DNA from: CAYRML01 sp050942825
GTDB lineage: Bacteria > Bacillota > Dehalobacteriia > UBA4068
Direction of reading: 5' to 3'
Length of the DNA: 6,695 bases
Assembly (NCBI GenBank): GCA_050942825.1
Contig: JBMNOA010000067.1
Location: 1-6,695 of the forward strand
Below the pieces are notes generated by a model. The model made no database searches. It saw only the letters and a list, made by a program, of their open reading frames with translations, and had not been told where the DNA came from. Position numbers and translations under genes: made by a program. Each line of letters starts with the position of its first letter. Position 1 is the stretch's first letter. This document shows positions 4,237-6,695 of the stretch, one piece after another.

Positions 4237-6695
4237 ATGAAACCCATATATAATCAAACAATCAACCGTAAACGGATCAACCAACAATTAGAATATATAT
4301 TTTATTATCCTCTTACCGTGGTCCATGCCCCCTCCGGTTATGGCAAAACTACGGCCGTTCAGCAATTTTTAAAAGAAAAGAAAGTAAGTTCCGTTTGGAC
4401 AACAATAACTAATCATACCAGTTATACCAGCTACTTTTGGGAAAGATTAACCGCTCAAATTAGCAAACAACATCAACAATTTGGACGACAAATGCAAAGC
4501 CTGGGTTTCCCCAACGACGCCTCAACAACCGCTAAAATAATAAATATGATCAGTAGTAAAGAAATAAAAAAGCCTCTGATTATCGTCATAGACGATTATC
4601 ATATGGCAAAAGATTTGCAATTGTATAATCTTATCAATGTTATCGTACAGGAAAAAATCACAAATCTGCACATAGTAATCATCACTAGGGATTTATCTCT
4701 ATTTGATGTATCAGAATTTTATCAAAAACATTTATGTTTTACCATATCTCAAAATGTTCTTAAATTTGATTATGAAGAAATTAAAGAATACCTCTATTTG
4801 ATGAACCATAAATTAAGTGATAACGAAATAAAAAAAATCAGTGAATTTACCAATGGCTGGGTAGCTCTTATTTATCTATTGGTACAAGGTATAGAAGAGG
4901 AACTAGAAATATCCACTAATAGGCCCATTAATGATCTTGTAGAAAGAAACCTTTATAACAACTATGATCATAATACTAAAGAATTTTTATTAAAAATATC
5001 CTTTTTGGACAGCTTTACTATCTCTCAGGCCAATTATGTTTTAAATGTCAGCAATACATCACAAATACTAAAACCGCTGCTAGAGAAAAATGCCTTTATC
5101 ATCTATGACGAATTCAGTAAAGCCTATAAAATACATCATCTGCTGTTAGGATTTTTAAGAGAGAAAGCCAAAGAAGAAAATATATACTTTACAAATCTGA
5201 GCAAAAGATGCGGTGAATGGTTCTTAAAAAATGGCAATCATATGAAAGCATTCGATTATCTATACAAAGCCGGAGATATTGAAACAATTCTCAAAGAATT
5301 GAATAAAGAAAATATGACTGATATTCATTTTACACAGTTCACAAAGATATATCAAATTTTTGAAGGACTAGATGAAGAGCTTTGTTTCAAATATCCCTTA
5401 GCCTATTTACGTTACATAAGAGTTTTTGCATTAAGCGGTGATTATAAAGCTATAAAACAAAGCGAACAATACCTTATCAATCTTGAAAGATACTTTGAAA
5501 AATCTGATTTAGATAGCCGCTATAAAGACTTTATCCTGGGAGAAATCAATATCATTTGGACTTTTGTGGTATTCAATGATCTGAAGAAAATGATTTATCA
5601 TAATAAAAAGGCCATGAAATATTTTTCCGGTGGCTGCTCTTGTATCGTTACGCGCAATAAAGAAATGTCTTTTGGCTCTCCTCACCTTCTATACACCTAT
5701 TACAAAGAAAAAGGCAAATTTAAAGAAACTGCGCAATTTATAGCAGACAATTTTTATAAGCTCGCTTTGGTTTCAGACGGTTGCGGAACAGGCAGCGACT
5801 CCTTGGCCCTGGCCGAATATGCCCTGGAAACAGGAGATTTTGATAATGTAGAACTCAACGCCTACAAATCTATATATAAGGCACAAACACATGACCAGCT
5901 TTCTATTGAAATATGTGCCAATTTCGCCTTGCAAAGATTAACCATTATTCAAGGTAAATTTGACGAGGGATTAGAAATGGCTACATCTATGAAAAAACAA
6001 ATCGAAAAACAAAATAACCCCGTCTTAAACACAACATTTGAATTATGCGACGCCTATCTAGACTGTTGCTTGCAAAGATTCAATAATATCCCAGACTGGA
6101 TAAAAAACGGTGAGATAACATCCGCCAGCTTCATGTATCAAGGTATGGCCTTTGTTTATATAGTTTATGGCAAAGTAATACTCCTATCAGGCAATTATGT
6201 ACAGTTGGATGCCCTTTGCGAAACATTTGATAATTACTTTTCAATATATAATAATCAACTAGGATTTATCCATAATTATATTCATAAGGCAGTAGCCCAA
6301 TATAAACTCAATGACCTACAAGCCAGTAAAAATACTCTTATGAAAGCCCTGGAGATCGGCCAGGCTGATAATATTATCATGCCTTTTGCAGAAAACGCCA
6401 CCTTTATCCTTGATATTTTAAAAGAGGTTCAACAAGATCAAATCTTGAACAAAAATTATATGCAAAGAATCTTATCCTGTACCAAAAAATATCACGAAAA
6501 CATTACAAAATCAAATATGGACATCATTTATCTTACCAATCGAGAAAAGGAAGTACTGAAATTATTGGAAAGTGGCTATAAACATGAAGAAATTAGTAAT
6601 AAACTATTTATCTCCGTAACAACAGTCCGTTTCCATATAAAAAATATTTATCAAAAAATGGAGGTAAACAATAAGATAATTGCTTTAAAAAAAGC
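4237..6695 (+). CDS. MalT-like LuxR-family regulator with STAND ATPase domain (3' end cut by window)
   Basis: The frame is open from the ATG to the right edge: 819 full codons plus two bases, with no stop. The N-terminus is a STAND/MalT-type ATPase with Walker A APSGYGKTT (31-39), Walker B LIIVIDDYH (114-122) and a sensor-like ITRD (149-152). TNGW (205-208) resembles the conserved TxGW of MalT relatives. A winged-helix-like region probably follows (about 215-330), then a long helical, TPR-like sensor (about 340-750). The C-terminus is a LuxR/GerE helix-turn-helix: LTNREKEVLKLL (766-777), EEISNKLFIS (784-793), TTVRFHIKNIYQKM (795-808). Only a few codons are missing, as the family normally ends soon after this point. 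By family, an inducer and ATP drive oligomerisation and binding to direct repeats to activate transcription; the inducer here is unknown. AAGGATGG (4222-4229) lies 7 bases before the ATG. It is divergent from the ynzC-alkD operon and looks more AT rich than proBA. Its target genes cannot be deduced; they may lie to the right. Confidence 0.93.
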   Translation, partial: MKPIYNQTINRKRINQQLEYIFYYPLTVVHAPSGYGKTTAVQQFLKEKKVSSVWTTITNHTSYTSYFWERLTAQISKQHQQFGRQMQSLGFPNDASTTAKIINMISSKEIKKPLIIVIDDYHMAKDLQLYNLINVIVQEKITNLHIVIITRDLSLFDVSEFYQKHLCFTISQNVLKFDYEEIKEYLYLMNHKLSDNEIKKISEFTNGWVALIYLLVQGIEEELEISTNRPINDLVERNLYNNYDHNTKEFLLKISFLDSFTISQANYVLNVSNTSQILKPLLEKNAFIIYDEFSKAYKIHHLLLGFLREKAKEENIYFTNLSKRCGEWFLKNGNHMKAFDYLYKAGDIETILKELNKENMTDIHFTQFTKIYQIFEGLDEELCFKYPLAYLRYIRVFALSGDYKAIKQSEQYLINLERYFEKSDLDSRYKDFILGEINIIWTFVVFNDLKKMIYHNKKAMKYFSGGCSCIVTRNKEMSFGSPHLLYTYYKEKGKFKETAQFIADNFYKLALVSDGCGTGSDSLALAEYALETGDFDNVELNAYKSIYKAQTHDQLSIEICANFALQRLTIIQGKFDEGLEMATSMKKQIEKQNNPVLNTTFELCDAYLDCCLQRFNNIPDWIKNGEITSASFMYQGMAFVYIVYGKVILLSGNYVQLDALCETFDNYFSIYNNQLGFIHNYIHKAVAQYKLNDLQASKNTLMKALEIGQADNIIMPFAENATFILDILKEVQQDQILNKNYMQRILSCTKKYHENITKSNMDIIYLTNREKEVLKLLESGYKHEEISNKLFISVTTVRFHIKNIYQKMEVNNKIIALKK

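Noticed and set aside
5200..6300. Frameshift or decay in the long sensor part of the regulator
   Set aside because: The frame was read codon by codon with no internal stop, and the C-terminal helix-turn-helix is in frame with the N-terminal ATPase.

Overview
This window looks like chromosomal DNA from an anaerobic or microaerophilic, low-G+C Gram-positive-type bacterium (Bacillota, probably Clostridia or Negativicutes). The evidence is AT-rich intergenic DNA, strong AGGAGG-type ribosome binding sites, a two-centre superoxide reductase (desulfoferrodoxin), a DUF896/UPF0291 (YnzC-type) small protein and a large MalT-like LuxR regulator. The species cannot be named from the sequence alone. No mobile element, CRISPR array, tRNA or rRNA was seen.

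Layout. Positions 3-2446 (+) hold a proB-proA operon, the first two enzymes of proline synthesis from glutamate. proB starts at the very left edge, so its promoter and leader are outside the window. A strong hairpin with T/A tracts on both sides (2472-2517) ends proBA and also serves the convergent gene from the other side. Positions 2541-2945 (-) encode a class I desulfoferrodoxin with all metal ligands present, read from its own promoter near 3006-3034. Positions 3101-4058 (-) hold a probable two-gene operon: a 67-residue YnzC-like protein followed 19 bases later by an AlkD-type HEAT-repeat DNA glycosylase. A very AT-rich divergent region (4059-4236) separates this operon from a large regulator on the + strand (4237 to the right edge). 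That regulator has an N-terminal P-loop STAND ATPase, a long helical sensor and a C-terminal LuxR helix-turn-helix. It is cut by the window end just after the helix-turn-helix and is probably only a few codons short of complete.

How the parts may relate. proBA is a standalone biosynthetic unit. Desulfoferrodoxin, the AlkD-like glycosylase and the YnzC-like protein fit a loose stress-defence theme (superoxide, base alkylation, and the SOS association of ynzC in Bacillus), but nothing shows that they share control. The least explained part is the divergent region before the regulator. It holds an 8-bp inverted repeat with arms three helical turns apart that brackets a -10 box, a perfect 7-1-7 palindrome resembling a PerR/Fur box, and an 11-bp tandem repeat. 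The regulator's sensor domain also has an unusual Cys/Gly-rich patch. I saw no clearly new system; these are the best leads.
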